Source: Caprimulgus europaeus (taxonomy: Eukaryota > Chordata > Aves > Caprimulgiformes > Caprimulgidae). From it: a DNA stretch of 64,000 nucleotides. Every line of letters starts with the position of its first letter. Position 1 is the first letter of the stretch. Shown here one piece after another: positions 12,899-23,110 of the stretch. The stretch spans positions 8,419,054 to 8,483,053 of the forward strand of contig OU015529.1 in assembly GCA_907165065.1 (NCBI GenBank), given 5' to 3'. The notes below the pieces were generated by a model that saw only the letters and a program-made list of their open reading frames with translations, was not told the DNA's origin and did no database searches. The position numbers and the translations under genes were made by a program.

Positions 12899-15800
12899 GG
12901 AGATGTGACAGCAAGATGATATTAATTACAGTTTTAAAAGGCTTAATAAAGCAAGGAGAATTCATCAGCCCTATGCCAACCTCTCCAAAGCCTGTGAAGA
13001 GAGAGAAGCCTCAGGTGGAGAGACGAGGCATGTACAGTCCTGGAAACAGAGTGCTTTTGGCTGATTCATACTTTATGGGTGACAGATGCTCTTTGCAGCA
13101 TCTGCAAGAAACCAAAGGTCATGGTGTTGTGGCATAGGTTAGGTCATGACACTGGCCTGTCTCAGCCTGGAAAACTTCCTACTGGGGTTGTTTGACTCAC
13201 AGACTCCCTGTTCTCTGCCTTTTTGTGTTCTGCAGGTCCAATTGCAAATTACAGAAGCAAAGCTTAGGTCTCTAGTATACCTCCTTTCCCTGCCATGTGC
13301 CCTGGAGAGCACTGTTCTGATCCAGCCTTTATTGTTTCTTATTTTCTTTTCTTACTTATGAGTTAATAGGCAAAAAACAATTTTGTTTTGCTGTTTTCTC
13401 GCAAAAAGGCAGTTATTTCACAGTTTGTTTGTGTCTTCTCACAAACAGGCATTTGTTTCACAGTTTTCACAGTCAATTTGTGTTTCAGGATTGAATGAAA
13501 ATGAAGTACTATGCATGTTGGGAATGTATGTTTACCTTCAACAATAACTTCAAAATGTTTTTGTTTTATCTCTGGAACTAAATCATTGCATCCAGGCATC
13601 ACAGTTCCTCCATTTGGGTAAAAGTCCAGGTGACCAGTGGTGTTATACATTCCAAGTCCTGAGAAACACATGTGATGATGTCAGTATCTTGGTGACATGC
13701 CCATCCCCACAGATATTTACTTGCACATGAACACTTACCTGCAGCAGGGAAGTGGGCAGCGTTACTGTGAATAACATCAACAAAGTTTGCATCTGAAGGA
13801 TCCAGTCTCACCTCAGGAGGAGTACCTTCGAAATAGGGCCCAGCAGGGTCTAAGCCTAAAAAACCCCCACATTTATTAGTTGAGGGAGGGAAGGAGGGAG
13901 GGAGGGAAGTGTTGCATGTGTTATTATGTCTTTTACCAACTTACAACATCAGATATTCAGTATTGCATGAGGCATGTTGAATAATAACAATAATGATGTG
14001 AATTCTAAACTAAACTGAAAAAAAAAAAGTGCTATAATATGGTTTTGTGAACTGTTCTGCAAACTTATTCCAACAGAAGTAAAATATTTTCCAATAGACT
14101 GTACAGTGGCATTGTATAACTAAGGAGGAGGCATTTTATTACCTTTGAGATTATTACTGGCCTGAAAAGCTTTAAGAATAGGAAAAACTAAGGATTCTTG
14201 GTATTCTGCTTTGTATAGGACTTGATGTAACGCAGTGAATAACAGTAATGTTATAAACATATTAACTACGGTTGTCCTTCCACTGAAGTCTTCCACTAAA
14301 GAGATCTTAACCTAACTAGAGAAAGAAGATGTAATAATTACCCTTGTTTCTAAGAAGCACAGTTTACCTGCTCCTACATAAGGTGTCTCCAGCATGGCCA
14401 ATAATTTTAATTTCAGTCTACAGAGCAGTGTGTTGCAAGTCTCTTTCCTTTAGGAACGTGCTATGTGAGCTTTGCACCTCGGTGAACAGCCTACCTGTTA
14501 TCCGTCTGATGCATCGGATCCTTCTTCCCGCCTCTCCTGCTGTATGTGCTCCCAGACTGTGGCCAATTAAATGGACTTTGCAAGGAGAGTATCTGTAGAT
14601 TTTCTGATCAGTAAGGTGGTGGTGGTGGTGGGAGACAAGAACACAGGCTTTAAATAGCAAGCAAAGAAGATGTCTTACACTATGGACCTTTGGGAACATC
14701 TAGACTCTACTTCCTGCATGGCTAACAGGGTGTGAGCTCCTAGAGTTAATTGTTGTTTAAATTACAGTAAGACTTGATAGAAAATGATCTAATCTAGAAT
14801 TGTAAACATCTAGTGATGGTGGATTCACTGTTGTAGTGCTGGCACATGGTTAGAGTATTCAGTTACCCTTGGTGACAAAATATGAAGTCTTTCTCATTTG
14901 GATCAACTCCTAATTTCATATTCCATCAAAATGATCTCATTTTTTTATATTTACTGTATTATGGGGCCCTTTTTTATTATGTCTGTTCTCCATGTGACTG
15001 TTTAGAATATGGGATCATATAACTCAATAGTATTTTCACTGACAAACTTAGTTGGGGTGACATTCATACTCCTCTTTGCCAAGTGTCACCTATACAAGAC
15101 CCGTGCTGCTGAGATATTACCCATGCATTAAAGATGGAAATAGAGAGAGAATTCAGAGCCCACAAGGCAGTGTCGACTTTGCAAGCACCTGAGCATCAAA
15201 GAACACTTCCCCAGAATGTGCTGCTGTATCTAGGAAACTCATATCTAGCCTCATGCATTTACTTCTGTACTTTCTTTGTTGCGCACAAATCCCCGATCAC
15301 TTGAAGGTGGGTTTAGTTTCTCGTTGTCTATCTCTTGCAGCACTTACTGACCAGGATCAAGTCCATAGCCTGGTAGGGTTCTGATTTTCAGCAGTTCTAA
15401 GTACTCACAAGTCTTTCTGAAGTCAGTGAGAAAAGGCTGGTACTCTTAAACTTTGTAACTGAGCAATTCTGTGCTATATGTGTAAACATGAACACTTGCC
15501 TTCAGGAACGGGAAGTTCACAACAGCAACAGGACAGTATATCATGCCTGTAGGCAGCAAATATGGCATTATCGAGTGAACCAGCTCCTGCTCATTTCAGT
15601 GGTGCCAAGCTGAGATACAAATTTACTTCTAGCATGTTTGTATAAAGTTGGCAAAACTCAAGCACTGCACTCCCAAGCCTTGTCTCATTTCCATGGAGTG
15701 CCTTCTTGCCTGGATCATCATATGGAAATGTTGCCACCTACTGGTCTTTAATTGGTTGGCACCTCTTCTCAATCACATTTAATTTGCGTCTTTTGTGGCT

Positions 15801-18800
15801 GTGAGAAGTCCTTCCAGAGTTCACAATTAGTATAATCAGCTGGATCTCAACTACATGCATTGCACAACTCTTTCCAAAGCACTGGCTGACCATACTGGAC
15901 AAGGTTCCAAATCAAAGCAGCAGCATCATAACCCCAATACATCCACTCCAGAACTGTAGGTGGTGAAGCTGTGTCTTTTACCTGTAAAATTTTTATGAAA
16001 TAAGCAACCTCAGCCCCAACCACGCGGATGTTGTTCACTGCACTGACGTAGGTGCCTTTTGCACCATCTTCCCAATCGACAGCAATGCAGTTGATATTTT
16101 CCACTTCCAGTAACAGCTGATGTGGGAACACATAAAGGAAAGTATTTAAGGAAACAAATAACACAGAGGTTCAACTTAAATCAAAATAAACATTAAAAGG
16201 TAATATAACAATCTTTACTAAACAGGACTCTTCACTGTAGCTCGTACCATACTGAAACACACATCTTTTTACAAAATGGAATGTGACAAACCATTCATCC
16301 AAAAAATATCAATTATAAAATACCTTAATAAAAATATTTTACTTTATAAGCCATTTATATACATATTTGAATGTATATGTGCAGTATGTGACTTTCTTTG
16401 AGGGATGTTGGTAGTTTAACCTAATGGCATAGGAAGTAGACTTATTTACTGAGTGCCTTTTAAACTGAGAAATTCATGTCAGACTGGAAAGGTTTGGAGA
16501 AGTGTAGAAAGCTTCTATTTCAGCAGAAAAAGCTAATGTGTTGGTCACTTCGGTACTGGTCACAGTTTTGCAGAGATCAGTGATTTTTTCCACTAGAAGA
16601 ATTATGTACTGAAGTCTGCACTTGTAGCTTTCTGTGACTAAGGCTCACTTGAGGTTTGAGAAAGAACAAGGAGTGGAAACAAAAATTAATCCATGATAAA
16701 CAGCTGAATGCAAATGACAAGGAAAACAGAAGCTTGAAGTGATAGTTCATTGAATCCTGGACTCCCTCCTCTTCTGTATGTATCATAAGTTTGCAGTGTG
16801 GAGAGGCAGATAGAATTAGTGATTCTTTTCAACTGAAAAATTTGGAAATTTAATATTCTAGATTAAACATTGTCATAGATTTCTCAACAAAACTAATGCT
16901 GCAGATGATGTGTGACTTGATATTCCATGGTGCTCTTTTTCTGCTTTGTCTTTTCCACTGCCAGAGTGGAAGAAGCAGAAACTAGAGTAGACTTTGCCTC
17001 TGTCAGAGCCAAGGCTGTCACTGACACAGTGCACTCCACTGGCCAGAGTGCACCAGCTTGGTTTGGTGGTAGCTTCCACATTTCATATTTTAAATCTTTT
17101 TTTCATTGCAGTGTGTAAACAAACAAAAATTTGGGTTTTGTTGGGGTTTTCTTTCTTTGTTTTTGTTTGTTTGTTTTTTTAACTGAAACTTGAGCTTTTC
17201 AGCTCAGAAAGGCCTTTTGGCCGAAGAACAATTCAACTGCCCCTAAAGGGAGAAGCAGTGAATTGGCTTGTCTAATCCAGTATTCTGACACCAGTGTAGT
17301 GACTGGGGACATCTGTGCTCCATTTGTTGCTTTGATCTGTTCTGTAGGGTTTGGGGATAGCAATTCTCTAGAGAATCGTAATGCCTTGACTATGCTGCAT
17401 CTTCCAGAGTGGGAATACTTTTAGCTTTTGTGAAATTTACTTCTTGGTTGGTATCTGCTACTGCTTAGTGAGTTGCAAAATGGAAGGTGAACATTAGCAC
17501 CTGAAGGATACTGACAGACTGTAGTTACAACTGGTGATGGAAATCAGAGGATACTCTCTCATACCAAGCACATTTCTACCACCCAGCCTTTTTTTCCGGT
17601 GCTGCTAAATCCATGAATGATGAAGGATGTTTTCCTTTTTGAGGAAAAATGTGAGTTTGGGATGGTTGAGGAGTTTATTGCTGAGATCACCTGTTTGGAG
17701 AGGAAAAAAAAAAATAAAAAAAATAAAAAAAATAAAAAAAATAAGGTGCTTTATTTATCATACTTTCAAACATTTAAAATTGTCAGCTAGGTCACCCCCT
17801 CTGTGGGACTGAAGGGGTCACTCTGAATGGGCAGAGTCTGTGATTTTTGGAACTCAGGGACTCCTGTATCTTGCTTTTCTCAGTTCCACTATGGTATCCA
17901 GAGAAGTTGTGCCCATGTGGTTTCTGCTGCTCCTATCTATTTTGCTTAAGGCAGGAAGAACACCCTTATGTGGAGTATGAAGCTGCCTAGAAGGACCACA
18001 GTGTCACACAGTGCCCATTAGCCTGAGTTGGACAAGTTCCTCCAGAGAGCCACCCACCAACTCCACATCTCCTGGTTCAGCTTGTCCTTTCACTGACCTC
18101 ACTTGTGGCTTCAATGTGCTGCTCTGCACCTAAGCAATAGCTGTTTCATCAGCTACTCCAGAAAGGCTGAAAGAATTTCATGCAAGAACTGTGGGCATTA
18201 GGGGTGAAGCTGATCTTCACACATTGCTGCAAGCTGTTTAATTATATATTTTCCTTTTACTCTGAGAATGATATCTGACTGTCTGTGTTGTTTTCAGACA
18301 AATACAGAGTCCGTGATGTGAGCTCAGGGAGTTTGGGTGTGGAAGGGCTGTGCCCCAGATCATAGATATGTTTAAGGTTAGTGGTTGGGAAGTAGTATAA
18401 GGTATATTTTGAGTTATTTTAGCAATAACAGAAGTGCTGAGTAACCTGTGGCTGGAGGTATCTTGTGTGCTCACATGTCCCTGCTTTACAGGTGGTAAAA
18501 GTTTATTACTGGTGTAACTTCTCATCCTTAGAGAGTCTGAGGTGGATTCTGAGTGCAGCAACCAGGATTGCTGTAAGCAGTGATAGCATCATAGTTCATG
18601 CCAGAGGAATCCTAAACATCCCTGTACAGCTCAGGGAACACTAGGTCTGGAAGTCTGAACGGGATTTAGCAGCTTCATAAGCATTTGCTGAAGTTATGTG
18701 GTCCCAGCCCCTGATCTTACAGGTTTCTCCACATTGCTTTCCTTGGCATTTCAGGGGAAAAGCAGCTTGAGTATTTATGTCTTATTTTCTGAGTGCAGAG

Positions 18801-20507
18801 AGGAAGGTAAGAACGTAAAATCACTCAGATTTCAAGGTGGAAAGTGGATTTGGAATTTGTATAATATCAATCTTCTTCAGACTTTTCTTTTTAAAAGTCA
18901 CAATACCTTCCTAGCTCAGTTTCCCTGTAAGACAGCTGTATTTGCTCTCCTACCTGAATGCTCAGAAGGCTGTTTATTTGAACAAGTCTTCAACTTTCCT
19001 CAGAGACTTAAATGCATGCAAAAAGTAGTCTACCATAACCCATATCCTCGTGCAGGAAAATGCCTGGAAAGTTGTTGTGTCCCACAGTTCACAACTTTTT
19101 TTTGTTTGTTTATTTGTTTGGGTTTTTTTGCACTTTACCCCAAAGTACATTAATTACTGTACCTTCAAATTATTGTCTTATTCTTACTTGTTTGTTTATG
19201 ATGACTGATGTAGACTTTTCAACAAGTTAACAAACATTTGGAGGTTTAATCAATTCTTGCTGTTAAAAATAAATCTCACCTGTGAGTTATTTCCTGTTTC
19301 TCTGGTGTAGAGAAAGAAGCTGATGTTCATATGTTCTGGTGAGTCAGGCAAACCTGGCAGAAGTCTGCCTGGTATCCCAGACCAGGGTGGGTCATCTGTA
19401 AAACAGCCAAGCCTGGGGTAGCAAACCTCTTCACCTAGAGCAGAAGAAACAACTTGTTTATGTGTTAGACTCTCTGATGCTCAATAATATATTTGAGATT
19501 ATAACACTCTGAAGAGCAGAAAACTAAGGATTTCATTTTATGGTTAATTTTGAAACTGAGATTCATTCTTGTTTCCTTTATGAATATTACCTGAAGCAGG
19601 TAACACTAGGGGAGCTAAACAATTTGAGGAAAAGCCAAGTAAAGACCCAGATGCTGTTTTGACACTGTTTTCTGGGTTTGTAAAGGATGAAATCAATTTC
19701 TTTATTTAAAAAAAAAAAAAAAGCTTTGAAGAAGTGTCTGTTAGAATTGCTCCTGCTCGCCTGCTACTCCAAAGCATTGTCTTTGCTTGTAGGAGTGAAG
19801 GATATCTACACAGTAATCTTGTAGTGTGAATGAAGTCATAGAATCAGAATGGTTTGGGTTGGAAGGCACCTTTAAAGCTCATCTAGTCCAGCCCCCCTGC
19901 ATTGAGCAGGGACATCTTCAACCAGATCAGGTTGCTCAGAGCCCCGTCCAACCTGAACTTGAATGTTTCCAGGGATGGGGCATCTACCACCTCTCTGGGC
20001 CACCTGTGCCAGGGTTTCACCACCCTCATTGCAAAATATTTCTTCCTTAAATGATAATTTCTTTCCATATAATAACTTTTTCTGTATCAGATGGGTCTCT
20101 TGCTCACTCATGTTCAACTTCTAGGTTTTAGCCCTGTCTGTTGTGCTAAACACCCTGTTGCTGGGCGGTTCTTTTTATTTAACAGTCATGTAAAGACAGC
20201 TCCCGCACTGTCTTGATAGAAGTAGGACAAGTGACTTTGAATTTCTCTGAATTTTCAGCACAGTTGTTTCTTGTATTCTTAATAATAAAATTTAAACAGA
20301 GCAGAACATTTAAGCATTAGTTCTATGTACAGCAATAGACAGTGTCATACAGTGACACACAACTCATACTACAACCTCCACTTAAAGGAAAATATCAGTC
20401 ATGTCCTGCGTATTATCTCACCTGAATTCACCTTCTACTCTTAGTTTTTATAGATATTGTGTCTCACCTGCTACTGTGCCAAGGAGATAAAATGCAATAA
20501 TCCACAT
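8818..20507 (-). CDS. PNLIPRP3: Gene B: pancreatic lipase-related protein, PNLIPRP3-like, complete (12 coding exons)
   Basis: Second RP3-like lipase, downstream of C. Exons: 20516-20468 (ATG at 20507), 19434-19280, 17690-17565, 16116-15982, 14603-14495, 13855-13739, 13658-13536, 12584-12466, 11686-11557, 11293-11182, 10139-9972, 8881-8818. Starting from Met at 20507 the product is 465 aa. The triad is Ser168 in GHSLG, Asp191 in GLDPAGP and His278 in CHHSRS; the oxyanion HGF is intact. The lid, [10 protein letters not shown]..., resembles the PNLIPRP3 lid. There are N-X-S sequons in exons 2 and 3. Oddities: the codon aligned with the start ATG of genes A and C is GTG, so translation must begin three codons later or in an upstream exon; and the region before the catalytic Asp reads RCIRRITG instead of PGIGRITG. 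All frames and splice sites are open, so this is probably a functional gene. Confidence 0.85.
9972..10139 (-). CDS. PNLIPRP3: Gene B coding exon 11
   Basis: This 168-nt exon encodes [31 protein letters not shown] and HGEDGR, matching the family's (K/E)F(L/I)W(N/K)..., LGA and GEDG landmarks. Confidence 0.87.
10722..10790. repeat. Ancient SINE relic (MIR/CORE-like) in gene B intron 10
   Basis: The wording GAGGCACAGG...GAGATCATACAGCAAGTCACTGGCAGAGC matches the MIR-type core (GAGGCACAGAGAGGTTAAG...GGTCACACAGC...GTGGCAGAGC). It is degraded, so the family is tentative. Confidence 0.5.
11182..11293 (-). CDS. PNLIPRP3: Gene B coding exon 10 (start of C-terminal domain)
   Basis: This 112-nt exon encodes [20 protein letters not shown] and GNTKEYEIA, clearly the first part of the PLAT-type domain (family pattern WRYKV..TLSG...GN..QYEI). 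Confidence 0.9.
11557..11686 (-). CDS. PNLIPRP3: Gene B coding exon 9
   Basis: This 130-nt exon encodes [20 protein letters not shown] and [14 protein letters not shown]. It ends in phase 1 at A|GTAAGT, as in gene C. Confidence 0.9.
12466..12584 (-). CDS. PNLIPRP3: Gene B coding exon 8 (catalytic His)
   Basis: This 119-nt exon encodes [20 protein letters not shown]; the second His aligns with the catalytic His. It is followed by [12 protein letters not shown] and the donor TCA|GTAAGT. Confidence 0.86.
12853..12898. repeat. (TA)/(CA) dinucleotide repeat in gene B intron 7
   Basis: A CA run of about 28 bp flanked on both sides by TATATATA, giving a symmetric TA-CA-TA block about 280 nt upstream of exon 8. 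Confidence 0.95.
13536..13658 (-). CDS. PNLIPRP3: Gene B coding exon 7 (lid, first half)
   Basis: This 123-nt exon encodes [18 protein letters not shown] and the lid start [17 protein letters not shown]. The (E/N)DL..P start is shared with my recollection of mammalian PNLIPRP3. Confidence 0.88.
13739..13855 (-). CDS. PNLIPRP3: Gene B coding exon 6 (catalytic Asp)
   Basis: This 117-nt exon encodes [20 protein letters not shown] and [15 protein letters not shown]. It is one codon shorter than gene C's. A GGGA-run tract sits just upstream of the acceptor. Confidence 0.9.
13884..13906 (+). repeat. GGGA-run tract (possible G-quadruplex) in gene B intron 5
   Basis: Five GGG runs in 23 bases on the plus strand, which is the template strand for gene B, about 30 nt upstream of the exon 6 acceptor. 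The transcript therefore carries CCCU runs there. Confidence 0.8.
14495..14603 (-). CDS. PNLIPRP3: Gene B coding exon 5 (nucleophile Ser)
   Basis: This 109-nt exon encodes [19 protein letters not shown] with the nucleophile Ser. It then reads [12 protein letters not shown], replacing the conserved small residues by Arg and Cys. Exon length and splice sites are unchanged. Confidence 0.88.
15982..16116 (-). CDS. PNLIPRP3: Gene B coding exon 4
   Basis: This 135-nt exon encodes [17 protein letters not shown] and [19 protein letters not shown]. The [14 protein letters not shown] wording is RP3-like. Confidence 0.9.
17565..17690 (-). CDS. PNLIPRP3: Gene B coding exon 3 (oxyanion loop)
   Basis: This 126-nt exon encodes [10 protein letters not shown]... 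and [16 protein letters not shown], with the normal HGF oxyanion motif. The acceptor polypyrimidine tract is extended by an (A8T)n microsatellite (T-rich in the transcript). Confidence 0.85.
17704..17742. repeat. (A8T)n microsatellite at gene B exon 3 acceptor
   Basis: A leading run of 11 A followed by four T-marked units of 9 bp. On the transcript strand it is a T-rich run ending about 14 nt from the splice acceptor at 17690. Confidence 0.95.
19280..19434 (-). CDS. PNLIPRP3: Gene B coding exon 2
   Basis: This 155-nt exon encodes [18 protein letters not shown], with the conserved paired Cys, and ends ETGNNSQ|GTGAG with a possible N-glycosylation sequon. Confidence 0.88.
19836..20050 (-). mobile_element. 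Short CR1 fragment in gene B intron 1
   Basis: About 215 bp starting TCATAGAATCAGAATGGTTT, with the [12 protein letters not shown] coding remnant on the minus strand. It is strongly 5'-truncated. Confidence 0.9.
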
Positions 20508-20516
20508 TCCAACCAC
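20468..20516 (-). CDS. PNLIPRP3: Gene B coding exon 1 (signal peptide, altered start)
   Basis: This 49-nt exon has the same length and splice borders as in A and C, but its first codon is GTG. An in-frame ATG at 20507-20505 gives [14 protein letters not shown], a short but hydrophobic signal peptide. Confidence 0.72.
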
Positions 20517-22651
20517 CTAGAGCAAATTGAATACACAGGTTAAGCATTTCATTTAGAGTTATTTGTCCTTTTTAAGAGAGTGTAATACAAAGAGACACCA
20601 ACTGGCCATAAGCCAGCAACACGGCCTTGCAGCAAAGGCAGCTGTTTGCATTCTGGATGCCTTAGGAGGAGAGCTGCCAGCAGGATGAGGGAGGTGATCC
20701 TTCCTCTCCAGCCAGCTTTGCAGTTCATCACAGTTTTTGCAGAGCCAATGCTGCATGCAGGTTGCTGCAGGAGTGAATCGGATCACAGGGTCCTGACTTT
20801 TGCCAGCTGTGGGGAGATAGGTGGGAGGTGTGGTGGAACAAACACAGTGATACCTGGAACTTGGTAAAATCTGCATGCTTGACAGCATCCTCAGGCTGTT
20901 GTGCTGCTTTTACCCAGGGCTCTTTGCACTTCTGCACATTTGTATCCCTGACTTTTTTCAGATTCCTCTCCTCTGCACTTTCCTCACTTGGCTTTCCCAT
21001 GACAGGGCTTCCATGTATTTCATTATTATTCTCCTTTCCTTCTGTTTGCCTTGTTTGCTGTTCTCAATTTCAACTTCTTCTAGGTGTTTCTTGTAGCACC
21101 TGCCTCCTATTTTGCACATACTGCTTTTCTTGTAAAGCAAAAATTTCAAGCTGTCACCCCAGCCAGTAAGATAACTCATTAGAAGTAATTAAGAAAAAAT
21201 GGTAAATTTAGTAGGTATAATCTTGCTATGTGGGAAACTGTTTCCAAGGGATATTTTTAGAGATTTGGCTATGTGAGAAAGCTAGAAAACCAACACTCCA
21301 AAGGTCATTGACACCACTGTATGCTCTCAGAAACAAAAAAGAAATAATTGGGAATTTCACAGAATTTATCCTTGAAACTTTTGTGTCAAATGTCAAGACA
21401 GGAGAGGCATATGTGATCCACCTATGTGCTTTTTTGGTGGAAGCTGGGTTACTTGTCTGTAATTACATAGTTTCTTAACTAAGCCAAATGGGACAGGTCA
21501 GAGCACAGAGAATGTGTCTCTGAGCACTCTCCAATCAGCTCTGAAGTCCCTGTGTGGTAATAGCTTGTTGTTTATGTGGTAGGGTAGTGGAGCAAAGCTG
21601 AATATCTAAGCAGTGAGCTGCAACTGCAAAGTGCAGAGCTGAGAGGAATCACAAAATTTCCTTGGAAATACAATTCTATTTCCAGTTCTAATATATCTGC
21701 TGATTAAGTCAATAGAGAAGAAAACTAGCTGCTCAGGGAGAGTGAGCTGGAAGTGGAGGGGAAGTCTGTCAGTCAGTAAGATTAAAAGGGAAAAGGATCA
21801 GGAGTTATTCTAAGCAGCTGGTGACAGATGAAACCAGAGAGGTCCTAACTTGCAGCCAAAAGGAGCAGCTCTGTTCAGCTGGAATATCTGTCAAGAAGTA
21901 CCTTTCATCATGATGAGAACCTGATGACAGTTCAGGAAAATTATGGAAGATGTGGCTCATCAAATAAATTGCAGAGCTCAATGGGATTTGTTTATGTTTA
22001 ATGTGGAGCTCTCATGCTCAGGAGGTGTATAGTCCATGATGGGAACACTACAGCAGGAAGGACAGAATAATTTGTTTTCAGACCCAAAATCTGAAAGACA
22101 GCTAATCAGTAATGGTTTCAGAAAATGTGGGAGTTGTTGCCAAATGAAAGTGATCAGTAGTTTCCTTTTAGAGGTTCTTCCTTTAAAGGCAGAAAATAGA
22201 AATTAACATGTAGCAAGGTAAGCAATGGAACATGCAGATATTTTTTTTAATTTTTTTTTTTTTTTACATTGATTAATTCTGTTGTTAAGAGAGGTGGTGT
22301 AGTTTGGGCAGGAGACAATTCTTTAGTGGGTAGGTTTTCTATATTGGTCTATGTTAACTTAATGACAAAAAGATGGCCAAGAGGTTAAGAAATTATGTCT
22401 TTGTAAAAAGAGTTGGGGCAGCATACAATTTGATGGTGGAAAATTCTTTCACTGGGCACTTAAGAGGCTTATTGCTGAACAAGAGGAACTGGAATGACTT
22501 GCTGGTGCATGTGATCTCAGCCCAGCCAGTATTGCTGGCAGGACAGCTGCTAAATGCTGCTCTCAATTGTTATACTCAATGGACAGAGGACATGCACTTC
22601 TGAAACAAAACCAGCACTAAATATTTCCAAATTGCTGTTCAGCTCAGGGAA

Positions 22652-22678
22652 AAAATAAATAAATAAATAAAAAAATTA
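22652..22678. repeat. Short (AAAT)n tract
   Basis: AAATAAATAAATAAATAAA in the spacer upstream of gene B. Confidence 0.85.
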
Positions 22679-23062
22679 CAGATATTCATAGATTGACATC
22701 CTAATGTATAAAACCTACACTGGAGCAGTAGCTGTCATTTGCAATAGGTCATCAAGTCACCTTCTGGATGCTGTTGCTCAATCTGTGGTTCCTGGGCCAC
22801 TGGTAGATGTTTTGTGAGAGATGAGAAAGTCGGCATAATGACTGTCAACAGTGTATTTTCAAGTCCCACACCCGTACCCACACACCTTCCTCAGGACATG
22901 TGCAGAAATGCACACACACAGTTTACTCAAGAGAAGCAAGACCAAAACCCAGGGGTTTTAATTGTCAGCATTTTTTACCTAATAATCTTACTGTAGTAAA
23001 TAGATATTTTTTTATTTAAAGCAATATATGTTATTTATCTAATTACTAAGAATTTTACTCAC

Positions 23063-23110
23063 CATTCTCTTATCACCCTTCTTATCTCTTTTTCTGGTGA
23101 GCAGTTACAG
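23063..23110 (-). other. Candidate leader exon for gene B (speculative)
   Basis: The minus strand contains AGAGAATG|GTGAGTAAAA, a consensus donor. Spliced to the gene B exon starting at 20516 it would place ATG directly before the in-frame GTG GTT GGA ATG. The upstream exon border is unknown and no TATA box was found at a matching distance. Confidence 0.2.

Noticed and set aside
17627-17812. Plus-strand frame with KKIKKIKKI
   Set aside because: It is antisense to gene B exon 3 and crosses the (A8T)n microsatellite.
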